From the NCBI RefSeq assembly GCF_008831285.2, contig NC_045142.1, positions 11,734,716-11,798,715 of the forward strand: a stretch of DNA of 64,000 bases. Direction: 5' to 3'. Positions 1-8,853 of this stretch are shown in pieces. The notes beneath the pieces are model-generated. The model did no database searches, was not told the origin of the DNA, and worked only from the letters and a program-made list of their open reading frames with translations. Position numbers and translations under genes: made by a program. The stretch comes from Nymphaea colorata. Taxonomy: Eukaryota; Streptophyta; Magnoliopsida; Nymphaeales; Nymphaeaceae. Position 1 is the stretch's first letter; the number at the start of each line of letters is the position of its first letter.

Positions 1-1139
1 TATGTGAGCACAAAACCTTTTGTTCTTTGTAACTATCTCAGTGCTCTTTTGGCTGTTTTGCAATGATCCATACCAGGATTACTTAAGTATCTACTTAACA
101 TTCCAACGATAAATGTAATATCCAGACGAGTAAAAACCTGAGCATACATAAGGCTTCCCACAACAGATGAATAGGGAATCCTTTCCATTTCTTTAGATTC
201 GAGTTCACTTTCAGGGCACTGTTTGAGACTAAACTTGTCTCCTTTAGCAACTGGAGTATCTCCTGGTTTGTAATTTTTCTTGCCATATCGCTGAAACACC
301 TTATCAATGTAGCCCTTTTGTGGTAATCTAAGAATATCCCGAGAACGATATCGAAATATCTGGATTCCCAATACAAAAGGTGCATCACCAAGATCCTTCA
401 TGTCAAACTTTGTTAACAAAAATTTCTTAGTTTCACGCAATATACCTACATCATTACCTTCCAGTAATATAACATCAACATACAAAACCAGAAAGATAAA
501 TTTATCTCCACTGAACTTTTGGTATACACAATCATCAACCATATTAGTTTCAAAACCAAATGAGACTATAACTTGATGAAATTTGTAATACCATTGACGA
601 GAAGCTTGCTTTAGCCCATAGATGGATTTCATGAGTTTGCATACCATTTTCTTTGCATCCCCTGAAACAAGGTTTTCTGGTTGCACCATATATATTGTTT
701 CATCAATGTCTTTATTTAGAAACACTGTCTTTACATCCATTTGATGCAGCTCTAAGTCAAAATGAGCCACAAGTACCATTATGGTCCTGAAAGTGTCTTT
801 CGACGAAACTGAAGAGAAAGTTTATGTATAATCAATGTCTTCCTTTTGAGTAAAACATTTTGCGACACGACGTGCCTTATACCTTTTGATGTTTCCAAAT
901 AAATCCCTCTTGGTTTTAAATATCCATTTAAAACCAATAGAGTTCACACCTTCAAGCAAGAGAACAACGTTCCATACGTCATTATCCATCATGGACTTTA
1001 TTTCTTCATTCATGGCATCTATTCACTTACGAGATTTAGAACTCTTTATCGCTTGCTGGAGGTTAATAGGATCATCCTCCATTAAGCCCACATCAACATC
1101 ATGTTCTTGGAGATAGACAAAATCATTTGAAATTGTGCT
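1..1139 (-). pseudogene. copia A reverse transcriptase (broken, runs off window)
   Basis: Reading leftwards from about 1139 the sequence encodes the start of a copia reverse transcriptase: a block with IGFKWIFKTKRD and YKARRVAKCFTQKE (1013-822), a stop, then from 779 a 248-residue block with LELHQMDVKTVFLN, KSIYGLKQASRQWYYKFH, DMKDLGD and GSLMYAQVFTRLDITF. These are the fingers/palm and connection motifs of plant copia RT, which copies element RNA into DNA in cytoplasmic particles. The catalytic motif normally read as YVDD is YVDV here, so one of the aspartates is gone. The stop before 779 separates the two blocks. Codons continue to the left edge, where RNase H would follow. Identification is firm and loss of activity very likely. 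Confidence 0.92.
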
Positions 1140-1526
1140 TTACCTCTTTCTAGTGGATCTCCTCAGTGACACCTCTACTTGATTTTCTTGAGGTTGTTGA
1201 GTTTGTTCTTCAGTGGTTTGAATAGGGAGACCGTCATCATTGCCTTCTTCTGAATATGTTGATGGAACAATGGCAGGAATAAAGACCTGCCTACTGCTTA
1301 CAACATCTGTATGAGTAGACTCAGGTCTCTGTTCAAAGGCAATGCTTCTAACCTGATCACCTCCCTCAAACTCAATATCCTTAAAAAAATGGGTATTTTT
1401 CGTTTTAAAGAAAAACTTACTAGTTGGATTATAAAACTTATAACCCCTTAATGTTTGTTTGTTTTCGTTGTATACATTCAATGCAAACATTAAAGTCTGC
1501 AAAATCAAGGGATTCAATAATTCCAT
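1140..1526 (-). pseudogene. copia A integrase C-terminal region joined to pre-integrase remnant
   Basis: A 128-residue open stretch. Its C-terminal two thirds (GYKFYNPTSKFFFKTKNTH onwards, ending SLRRSTRKR) is the region that normally follows the copia integrase core and leads into RT. Its first 25 or so residues are the pre-integrase segment read out of frame: shifting frame gives DFADFNVCIECIQRKQTN, which normally lies just before the integrase zinc finger and catalytic core. The whole DDE core, usually more than 200 residues, is therefore absent, and the two flanks meet near 1445. This is an internal deletion, not gradual decay. The element could not have integrated with its own enzyme after this event. 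Confidence 0.82.
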
Positions 1527-1604
1527 TCGACATAAGCCTTTTGATCATCTTTCTAGAGATATATCCTAAGCGCCTATGCTACAACATAGCAGAATTCTCA
1601 TTAG

Positions 1605-1817
1605 CTAATTTTCTTTTAGTACCACTAAACGTAACATGCAAGGTTTCATGATATAGAGGTTATCGTTTCCAAACAAAGAACAAGTGACAATCAAATTTAA
1701 GTGCAGAAACAACTTAAATTTACTACCTCTAAATGAACAATAATAACCAAATTTGTCCAATAAGAAAATAGAAATCAAATTCCGTTTAAAATATGGTACT
1801 ACATAAGTTTCTGTCAA
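1605..1817 (-). pseudogene. copia A protease / pre-integrase segment
   Basis: About 70 residues including YVVPYFKRNLISIFLLDKFG and FGNDNLYIM. In plant copia polyproteins this type of sequence follows the protease active site and leads into the pre-integrase domain. It continues the preceding gag-protease reading after a break at about 1818-1820, which suggests one frameshift or stop between them. Beyond 1605 (leftwards) the match continues in another frame toward the deleted integrase. It is a piece of the gag-pol polyprotein and not a separate gene. Confidence 0.75.
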
Positions 1818-1819
1818 AT

Positions 1820-2746
1820 TTAAATAATCTTTAACAATAACCGAAAATCTGTTATGGCTTCAACCTTCGCCTTCTTGCCATTGGCCACATAGATGAATCT
1901 CTCAGCATCATTTGGCATTTGACAATTTAGACAGCCCTGCATAGAAACACTTATGTGAGTAGTAGCACCTGAATCTACCCACCAAGTGTTTCTGGGTATT
2001 CTTAAATTAACCTCAGAACAAACCAAAGTGAGAAGTGTACCTTTCCTTTCATGCCATGTGTGATACTTGGTACAATCCTTGTTCATATGACCTTCACCCT
2101 GGCAAAAGAAGTAGCTTGATTTGCTTTCCTTATGCTTCTTTTGTTTCTTAATGGATGAATGATCAACTGCAACTTCCATAATAGTCTTTTTTTTCTTACT
2201 TTTAAGCATAGTAGCAAAGTGAACACTTTCTATCTTATCATGCTTCAATCTCTCATCTTCTTCCACACAGTGCGAAATGAACTCATTTAGAGTCCATTTC
2301 TCTTTCTGACAGTTATAACTAATTTTAAACTGTCCATATTGTGGTGGAAGAGAAATGAGAACCGTATGCAGTATAAAGTCTTCAGGTAACTTCAGACCTA
2401 GTGCCTGTAATTTTGAAGCAATATGAGACATTTTCATAATGTGCTCCCGTATGTTCCTTGTGCTCAGCGTCACAAGTTTACTCAAAAGAGTACTTGTTTC
2501 ACCCTTTTTGTTTTTAGCAAAACACTTTTCAATTTCTTCGAGGAACGCCTTCGCTCTAGCCTTTTCAGTAATTGAGCCCTTAAAGTTTTCTGGGATTGAT
2601 TTCTTCATGATCATTAGACACATGTGGTTTGAGCGCTCCAACCGTTCAAAGTTCCATTTATCGTCATGGTAACTTTCATCTGTTAACTCAGGTGGAGATG
2701 ACTCCCTAAATGCAAGGTCTAAATCTATGGAACCTTGAACAATCAT
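1820..2746 (-). pseudogene. copia A gag and N-terminal protease
   Basis: A 308-residue open stretch starting with ATG at 2746. It holds the capsid-like gag domain of plant copia elements (RSNHMCLMIMKKSIPENF, LPPQYGQFKISYNCQKEKWT). A nucleocapsid zinc knuckle follows around residue 215 (YFFCQGEGHMNKDC), then the aspartic protease motif WWVDSGATTHIS around residue 255. The knuckle should be C-x2-C-x4-H-x4-C, but the first cysteine is a tyrosine, so metal binding is probably lost. The protease DSG is intact. The frame ends inside the protease region. The ATG is a plausible gag start, about 1.9 kb after the LTR. This is the best preserved coding block in the window but not a complete polyprotein. 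Confidence 0.88.
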
Positions 2747-3539
2747 AACAGTTTCTTTTCAATCTTTAAAGTTCGAATAATTTAACTCAGGAATAGTACT
2801 CAAATTTGCAGATATCATGGAAGCAGAACTCACTGTACAAAGAACAAAAATACCAAACATGCTCACAATCAATACATGTACATAAATGAAATAACAAATG
2901 TAAATGAATTTAAATACAATGGCCTAAATCCCATCACAAGGTGCCGGTGCAACAATAATATCTAATCTTTGGATTGAAATATTAACCGCAAGTGGTATTT
3001 TTGGTCGACAATGAATATTGATAATTAGCCCTATCAAATAACGAGCCCATCATTGGATTGACTCACTATTCACATGAAAACCTGAAAATTATTATATATT
3101 CATTGCCCTATAAGTTTAAACCAGACCAAACGATAATCTTCCTTTGGGTTGATCATTACCCGCATGGTTTAAGTATACTATCATCTAATGTTCGAAACAG
3201 ACAAATTCCTACAACAGAGGTCACTTTGAAAACACAAAGTATAAATCTGCTCATTTTGAACAATATACATGATAAAAGACTAAATTCATAGTCCAAATAT
3301 TCATCTAAGGTACACCCACAATTTTAATAACATGCAAAACATGATATATATATATATTAAAATTTCACATACAAAATTGCCTTACATTGAATCCAAAACC
3401 AAATGATTCAATGAAATATGCCCAAAAGAGTCCAAAATTTTATAAACTGGTACCATAATTGTGCTAAAGTGGGTCAAGAACCACTGAATCAGCCTTAAAA
3501 CAGCCTGTATCATTCTTAAACCGCAACTAAAACACCTAC

Positions 3540-3835
3540 ATGGTCCTAAATAGGGCTGAACCAGTTTAAAAATTAGACGAACAAGTCAAAAAATAGACCG
3601 GTTTAAAAAACCCACTGAACTAGTTTGAAAATGACTAAAATTGGTTCCAAGACTGATGAACCGGTCTGAAAAGGGCCCGAATCGATAAGAACCGTTTTAA
3701 TTTGAACTGAATCGGCTCAAAAAGGTACAAACTGGTTCTGAATCGAAAGAATCGGTCTTAAACCGAATGAACTGGTTCGATTTTCTTCATAATCGGTCTG
3801 ACAAAAGAACCGTATTTCAAAATTTAAACTGTATG
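3540..3835. repeat. degenerate short repeats of an AACCGGTTT-like motif
   Basis: The words aaccggtttaaa, gaaccggtctgaa, gaactggttcgat, aatcggtctt and similar variants recur every 20-35 bases across about 300 bases. They form an imperfect tandem array in which most monomers have drifted. The array sits inside the copia A leader. No open frame or structural RNA is evident. Confidence 0.6.
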
Positions 3836-3837
3836 GA

Positions 3838-4130
3838 TATGGGTCAGGTCCAATAGGACCCGACCTGGGTACGAAGTTCTTATCGCAAGCGGTCTCAGGT
3901 GGCAAATTTTTTTTTTATTCATATGGATTCGGGTCGGGTCTATCATGATCCGACCCGGGTCTGTCACGATCCGACCCGGGTCCAAACGCCTACTTATGGA
4001 TCAGGGTCGGGTCTGTCATGACCCAACCCGGGTCGACCACTACCGCGTGAGCGGTTTCACCGATCACTTTTATTTATGATTCATATGGATCCGGGTCGGG
4101 TCTGTCATGACCCGACTCGGGTCTGATCGA
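3838..4130. repeat. cluster of GGGTCGGGTC...GACCCGACCC palindromic units
   Basis: Several copies of a block reading gggtcgggtctgtcatgacc followed by cgacccgggtc lie in this stretch, at about 3934-3961, 3960-3981, 4004-4034 and 4092-4123. Each is self-complementary, so it can fold into a strong hairpin on either strand. Two blocks with the same upstream phrase (catatggat) start about 162 bases apart, which points to tandem duplication of a larger unit. In copia A RNA this would be a GC-rich structured part of the leader. Confidence 0.7.
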
Positions 4131-4560
4131 TACCACGTGACCGGTTTCAGGCAGCGACTCCAGCGGTAGGCCACCCAACAACGTGGGTGGCTTCTGGCGG
4201 GTCGCACCAGGACGGCTGGAGGCCGGCCGGCTGTCCCCTTCTCTGTTCCTCTTCCCTTTTCCCCTTTTTCGGCTGCAACGGAAGCCCAACGACTTCCATC
4301 GCCCACGCCCTTGATTTTCGCCATGGTTGCGAGGCGATGCTCGTGCCACCCTGCTTCTTCTAGCGAGCAGCGAGCAGATGAAACCCCTCTGCTCATCCCT
4401 ATCCTCTGCCCGCAGCCACTACCCGTTCCCCCGTTTTTTTTTTTAAAAAAGAAAGGGAACAGGACATCGGACAGCCCTTTCTCTTCCGTGGTGAAGGAGA
4501 GGAAGGGCAATGGTCAGGCGGTCAGCAGGGAGGGTGTGCAGTCTCGGTGATTTCTGAATC
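4131..4560. other. GC-rich leader segment without a supported gene
   Basis: GC content is visibly much higher here than elsewhere. Long open frames exist on the minus strand (to 146 codons), but their translations are rich in G, R, K and P, match no retrotransposon or plant family I recognise, and are expected by chance in GC-rich DNA. A short oligo(T)/oligo(A) transition lies at 4433-4452. I treat this as untranslated leader, possibly of foreign origin within the element. Confidence 0.5.
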
Positions 4561-4625
4561 ACAACCGAAGAAAAGGGGAAGATTCGAAAAGGGAAGAACA
4601 ATCCAATGATTCAACAATAAACATA

Positions 4626-4639
4626 TGCTTTGATACCGA
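4626..4639 (-). other. probable primer-binding site of copia A
   Basis: On the minus strand, directly after the LTR end, the sequence reads cggtatcaaagc. This resembles the initiator-methionine tRNA complement (tggtatcagagc) used by most plant LTR elements, with two mismatches in this stretch. Its place two bases after a CA terminus supports the call. Confidence 0.6.
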
Positions 4640-4640
4640 T

Positions 4641-5076
4641 TGATGGAGATTTCCTCATGCATATACAAACAAACGAATATGACCTAAAACAGGATCTCAT
4701 TCATGCTAAATCTTTGAATCAATACTTTAACTGTAGCAGAAGCGTACCTGAATCCATCTGAACAACCAAATGGTGAGATCGCAGAAGGATCTTCCAGGGT
4801 CTGTGCGGAGCACATGCTGTTTCTCTCAGATGGGGAAGAAACAACCCTAGAAAGCGACATTTCAAGTCTCACTTGCACGACCCCATGGACCACTACCCTT
4901 TTATATTAAAAGCAATTACAGATTCAACCCATCAAAGAGTCCGTAATTGTGTACATGTATCTATACATTATAAAAATACCCCATACCATATTAAATGACG
5001 TGATACCTCAAAACACAATCACTTAATCGGATATTTACATTAAGATGGCCACAATGTCTAAAATTCCTCATTGACA
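4641..5076 (-). repeat. 5' LTR of copia A
   Basis: About 436 bases bounded on the minus strand by TGTCAATGAGG at the right end and CTCCATCA at the left end, the usual TG...CA. A good TATA box lies inside and a primer-binding-like site follows. The second LTR is off the window, so the borders rest on these landmarks and on the point at 5077 where the neighbouring gene sequence begins. No target-site duplication can be verified. Confidence 0.7.
4897..4905 (-). promoter_or_regulatory. TATA box in copia A LTR
   Basis: On the minus strand the sequence reads TATAAAAGG, a near-perfect plant TATA box, about 170 bases into the LTR. It would start the genomic RNA of the element to the left, away from the PLR gene remnant. 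Confidence 0.6.
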
Positions 5077-5104
5077 TATGCCGGCCCACCAAACGATCCT
5101 TACC

Positions 5105-5192
5105 CGACTACGTCATCTCCACCATCGCCAAAGAACAAATTGAACAGCAACTCAAGCTCGTCCGGGCCATGAAGCAAGTTGGAACCATCAAG
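5105..5192 (+). pseudogene. PLR copy 1, 3' part of exon 1
   Basis: Encodes DYVISTIAKEQIEQQLKLVR followed by AMKQVGTIK. This corresponds to the strand and helix after the cofactor-binding loop of the PLR/IFR family (family pattern DVVISAI..., then QLKLVEAIKEAG). The donor AAG|GTCTTT follows at 5193. Copy 3 at 53315-53403 has the same exon end with few changes. The 28 bases between the LTR edge and 5105 do not align well with copy 3, so the original exon may be scrambled at the insertion point. Confidence 0.85.
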
Positions 5193-5579
5193 GTCTTTCT
5201 CTCTCTCCCTAGATCTCTCTCTGGCTTAGACCATAGATGCGTTTGTTGACAAATGTAATTAGCTCTGCCAATTGGGTCGACTCATCTCGCCTATTAGATT
5301 TTAAGTTGCAAGAGTTTCTCTTTACAAATTTGATCCACTGATCAAATTAGCGTTCACGTTTAAACTAATCGACTGTGATGCCCTATGGGATTAATTAACA
5401 GTGGATGGTGCAAAAATTTTTCAGATCATCTTCTTCTAGACACCTTTTAAAACATGAAAACAGAGAATGTGGCATTCTAAAACACGATTCCTGTTACATA
5501 TTGCATTTTGACCAATATCGCAAACTAAAGTGGTTGATCAGAGTTGTGTTTATGAAATCCCTGCTGTTTTGAGTTGCAG

Positions 5580-5820
5580 AGATTTCTTCCTTCAGAATAC
5601 GGAGTGGACCCAGATTTCATGGAGCACTCCATCGCGCCTGGTTCAGTGTTGTTTGAGCAGAAAAGAAGCGTTAGGCGAGCTGTTGAGGAGAGTGGGATCC
5701 CGCACACTTACGTGGTTCCTCACTGCCTTGCCGGTTACTTCCTGTCTGGCCTGGATAATTATGTGTGGTTCTGGCCGTCGGAGGCCAAAGTGTGGATCTA
5801 TGGTGACGGAAATCACAAAG
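5580..5820 (+). pseudogene. PLR copy 1, exon 2 (substrate and catalytic region)
   Basis: Open in one frame for 80 codons after acceptor TTGCAG. It encodes RFLPSEYGVDPDF, then EQKRSVRRAVEESGIPHTYV, CLAGYFLSGLDN and KVWIYGDGNHK, ending at AAAG|GTAAG. RFLPSEFG and IYGDGN are signature motifs of the PLR/IFR/PCBER family. The catalytic lysine, normally in the EK-x2-R-x3-E segment after RFLPSEFG, aligns with the K of EQKR. This is the only copy of exon 2 in the window and it is uninterrupted. Confidence 0.9.
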
Positions 5821-7242
5821 GTAAGAGAAGACCTCATTCATTTACTTGAAAAAACACCAGAATCATGAAAATTGGCCCAAGGGTTTATGCATTGCCGACT
5901 TGCATTCTCTTCCTGGTGCTTTTGGTTTTTCTTCAATTATGCCAGCTTAAAAGTCATGGTTTTCCTTTCCTTGGCTTACTGCCTTTGGTCATTTCCTGAA
6001 ATTGGGCTCTCCGTGAACAGACACAATAATCAGTGTATCCTGTTCTTTTATGTCTAAAAAATGCTTGACAATTAGTTTTTCCCTATTTGACATAATAAAA
6101 AAATAGCTGGCAAGATCGTTTAGGATCAACTTCAACTTGTATGTTTTAATTTGGATCTATTAAAAAAAAGAATGAGGTTTCGGTGATAAAAGGAACTTAA
6201 ATAAGGGGATGAGGTTTTGGTGATAAACTAAACTTAAGTTAAGATTTGGTATCAATATTTTGTCAAAAGGAAGCTTATATTTTGGTGATATGACATAAAC
6301 AAGCTTAAGTTTGAATCCCATTTATTCAGTCGTTTCCAAAGCTTAAGTGTGTTTTCCTTATTCCATAAAAACTTGAGTGTGGGTTCATCAACATTTTTTT
6401 TATCTCTTATTCTTTTAATTAAAAAAATTTAAAGACTTGCAATAAATTAAATAGGTTTATATCACCTGATCTCAAGTCCTATAAGCCCTTACAGGACATT
6501 TTAAAAGGTGCGTTAATTTGATAGACTATTCAAACGTGTTTTTAAAGTGCAGTTCTTGTATGCAACTTCTAATTATTAAGTACACCTGATGCTATCGACC
6601 ATAAAAGAAACAGCTGTTTGAACAATAACTGTCATATTTCTTTTCCAAACAACGGCGCATGAAATAATATGTCACCTAATTAGGAAATTTACCTTTAAAC
6701 ATTAACGGGACCAATACAATTTTAACTTCGTCCCGCGAGAATTCGGAATGAATTTTACTTCAAGCTGAAAAAAGAAACACGTATTGACATAAATATCAAG
6801 AATAAGCTAAAAGTTCATAAATAAGAATATTTAGGATAGTTGGCGTAGTGGCATATAATGTCAACACAGCTGTAAGGCTTGACTCGATGGTCTTAGCCTT
6901 TAGGCTTTACTCTTTACGCCAGTGGTAATGGAGGTAGAAATTCAACTTGGGAAAGAGACATTTTCAGGTGAGCAGGAGAAATTCCACCCTCTTATGTATT
7001 TTATTTTGCTACCAAGGTCTGAAACTGCATCAATACTGAACAATCAGATTTCCACGTGCTTTGCACGTAGGATTCACTCCTTTCTTATGTTTCAAGAACA
7101 TGACACCCCAAAATGAACTAGAGACGTCATAATAAAATGAAAATAAATATTAATAAACTTTAAATCCTATAAAGGTAAATTAGCTGCTAGCTAAGTTTTA
7201 ATCATGCTTGCATTTTTAGTTTCACCGTGCTGTCAATTTTAG

Positions 7243-7243
<1 letters not shown>

Positions 7244-7275
<32 letters not shown>
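7244..7275. repeat. (TA)n microsatellite
   Basis: Uninterrupted TA dinucleotides in PLR copy 1 intron 2. The tract is longer at the matching place in copy 2 (31440-31487). Confidence 0.95.
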
Positions 7276-7278
<3 letters not shown>

Positions 7279-7751
7279 GGCATTTTATTTGAACGAAGCA
7301 AGGTGTGAGACACTATTCCAACTAAGGAGGGGCAGGCCATGTCTTTGACTTGACCTTCTATTTCATTTTGCCAGGTCAGGGTGGGCAAATGCCCAGCTTA
7401 ATTTGGCAAACCAAACACGCTTTGCTTTTAGAAAGTATTATTACTGTCAGTTAAATATGTTTTCATTACGTATATATGAAATGAACATTAACGAAAAAAA
7501 AAAACTGCCTAATTTTCATTAACTTTTTTTATCTGGCAAAAGAAGTATCAATTTTGCTTTGCGTTGACATAGCTCAAACGGGTGAGTTGCAATGTGTTAT
7601 GAAATACATTCTGACAATGAAATGGAAAAATATACAAAACATGGAGTTGTTCTAGTTATTTTACAAGCCCCAGAAGGAATTATATACTCTCTCTCTCTCT
7701 CTCTCTCATGGCTTTCTAGTTTTTTCACAAAATAAAACGGAATCAAGGATC

Positions 7752-7898
7752 ACCTAGAACCAGAGGCAGAGACACAATTTTTATATTAACATTTTTCAAT
7801 ATTTTTTTCTGTTATATACATAGTGCCATTTTGGAAATAGAAATTTGTGAATGAGTACTCCTCTAGAAATTTTTTCTAGCTCCGCCACTACCTAGAAC
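7752..7898. mobile_element. hAT-type MITE with target-site duplication (unit 1)
   Basis: About 130 bases bounded by imperfect terminal inverted repeats: the left end starts cagaggcagag, and the right end read in reverse starts tagtggcggag. Both resemble the common hAT terminus CAGTGGCGGAGC. The same eight bases, cctagaac, flank the element on both sides (7753-7760 and 7891-7898), as expected for hAT transposition. It is internal to an intron, has no coding capacity, and a copy sits at the same place in unit 2. Confidence 0.75.
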
Positions 7899-8333
7899 TT
7901 TCTCTAACCTAATTTTTTACATTATTGACGATAGACCTAGATCTAAGATTTTGCAATAAGAAGGAAAGTTTCACATGGGCAGAGCTACAAAATTTCGTTA
8001 AGGGGCCTAGTTACATAGTTTTTAATTTTTAAGGGGCACCTGTGTAATGAAAAAAAAAACAGCACCACACCTTCATTTAGAAATAAACGCTTTTGTCAGC
8101 CTACATGTGCCATTGCCCAATATATAGATATATGTAGATATATATGAATAGTTAGACCATCAACTTATTTACTTAGCCAAGGAGTTGGAAGTATGACCTT
8201 CAACTGGTATGAGGTCAAGAATTTCAAACTCAAAGTGTGTTTCTTCTGAGGGCTGTCTTGCTAGTGAGCTGGTAAACAAAACCACATTTGTAATACAATT
8301 TATCACCAATTTCGACGTAACAGTGGTTTGGAC

Positions 8334-8519
8334 GGTGGAGGAAGACATCGGGAAGTACGTGGTGAAGGCCATGGATGATGTGCAACCGCACCATCTATGT
8401 ACGACCTCCATCAAACATCAAGTCTCAGATGGAGGTTGTCAACTTGTGGGAAGGTTTTAGCGGGAAGACCCTGCAGAAGGAACATATCACCGAGCAGGAA
8501 TGGCTTCAAAAGATACAAG
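8334..8519 (+). pseudogene. PLR copy 1, exon 3 (frameshifted)
   Basis: Begins after acceptor AACAG with VVWTVEEDIGKYVVKAMDD. In a second frame it continues IYVRPPSNIKSQMEVVNLWE, GKTLQKEHITEQEWLQKIQ, ending ACAAG|GTAAGG. This matches the family stretch around EDDIGTYTIK, YIRPPxNILSQxEVV and the following helix. Compared with copy 2, eight bases are missing after GATGATGTGC, which explains the switch of frame near 8372. The rest is well preserved. Confidence 0.88.
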
Positions 8520-8672
8520 GTAAGGATCTCGAATCCGGAAGAAAAGTAACACTTCTGTAATGCATTTTCTGGATTTATACGCATAGCTGCACAGCAGTCA
8601 AGGCTAGGTCCAGTCGTCCAAACCATTCAATTGCTGCCTCTCTAACATAGAGAGATAACTAAATTAGAATGA

Positions 8673-8783
8673 ACACACACACACACACACACACATACAC
8701 ACACACACACAGATATATATATATATTGTGCATTAAGCTATGTGACAGTTGGAGAAATGTACGTCTTGAATATACATATATAA

Positions 8784-8850
<67 letters not shown>
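8673..8850. repeat. compound (AC)n and (TA)n microsatellites
   Basis: (AC)n at 8673-8710 with one interruption, a short (AT)n at 8713-8726, then a long (TA)n tract at about 8771-8850. The matching place in copy 2 has only a short (AC)n plus a short (AT)n near 32785-32812, so tract length is strongly variable between units. Confidence 0.95.

Positions 8851-8853
<3 letters not shown>

Larger units (their letters stand above)
2747..4640 (-). other. copia A leader between LTR and gag
   Basis: This 1.9-kb stretch lies between the LTR/primer-binding-like site and the gag start. It has no convincing gene. The gag-proximal part (2747-3500) is AT-rich, the middle (3540-3835) is a degenerate motif repeat, and 3838-4560 is unusually GC-rich with inverted-repeat blocks. 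The leader is long for a copia element. It could be native to the family or hold a nested insertion, and the sequence alone does not decide which. Confidence 0.6.
1..5076 (-). mobile_element. Ty1/copia retrotransposon (copia A), 3' end beyond window
   Basis: A copia element read right to left: 5' LTR (5076-4641), primer-binding-like site, long leader (4640-2747), gag with protease (2746-1820), a protease/pre-integrase remnant, an integrase scar near 1445, and reverse transcriptase running off the left edge. RNase H, the polypurine tract and the 3' LTR are not in the window. Order (gag, protease, integrase, RT) and motifs are those of plant copia elements. The element is defective: stops separate the coding blocks, the integrase core is missing and the RT active site is altered. 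It abuts PLR copy 1 exon 1, and no counterpart is seen at units 2 or 3, so it probably inserted after the unit was duplicated. Target-site duplication cannot be checked because the far end is outside the window. Confidence 0.9.
5821..8333 (+). other. PLR copy 1 intron 2 with small insertions
   Basis: A 2.5-kb intron between GTAAG at 5821 and the acceptor at 8331-8333. It holds a (TA)n tract at 7244-7275, a (CT)n tract at 7687-7707 and a hAT-type MITE at 7761-7889. The part from about 6808 onward is also present in copy 2 from about 30963. The part before 6800 is found only here. I see no gene inside. Confidence 0.7.
5105..8519 (+). pseudogene. PLR-like reductase pseudogene, copy 1 (exons 1 end, 2, 3)
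   Basis: Remnant of an NmrA/isoflavone-reductase-like NADPH-dependent reductase, closest by motif to pinoresinol-lariciresinol reductases, cytosolic enzymes that reduce lignan furan rings. Three coding pieces remain: the end of exon 1 (5105-5192), exon 2 (5580-5820) and exon 3 (8334-8519), each with usable splice sites. The promoter, the start codon and the nucleotide-binding half of exon 1 are missing because copia A abuts at 5076/5077. The last exon is missing because of a deletion near 10460. An 8-base loss in exon 3 also breaks the frame. Isoflavone reductase-like or PCBER-like function cannot be excluded, as these are close relatives. It cannot make a whole enzyme. Confidence 0.85.

Noticed and set aside
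3838-4130. Regular palindromes considered as a CRISPR array
   Set aside because: Spacing is irregular, units are imperfect and adjoining, there are no cas genes, and this is plant nuclear DNA.
4070-4510. Open frames of 91 and 146 codons on the minus strand
   Set aside because: They lie in GC-rich DNA where stops are rare, are rich in G, R, K and P, match no family I know and lie in the untranslated leader of copia A.
6838-6925. tRNA- or SINE-like stretch (ggcgtagtggcat ... ggcttgactcgatggtc)
   Set aside because: Loosely resembles A and B boxes and has a 7-base inverted repeat (tggcgta/tacgcca), but no cloverleaf, poly-A tail or flanking duplication could be shown. Present at the same site in units 1 and 2.
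7980-8050. Possible further hAT-type terminus (gggcagagctac) in PLR intron 2
   Set aside because: Only one end could be seen; no matching second terminus or flanking duplication.
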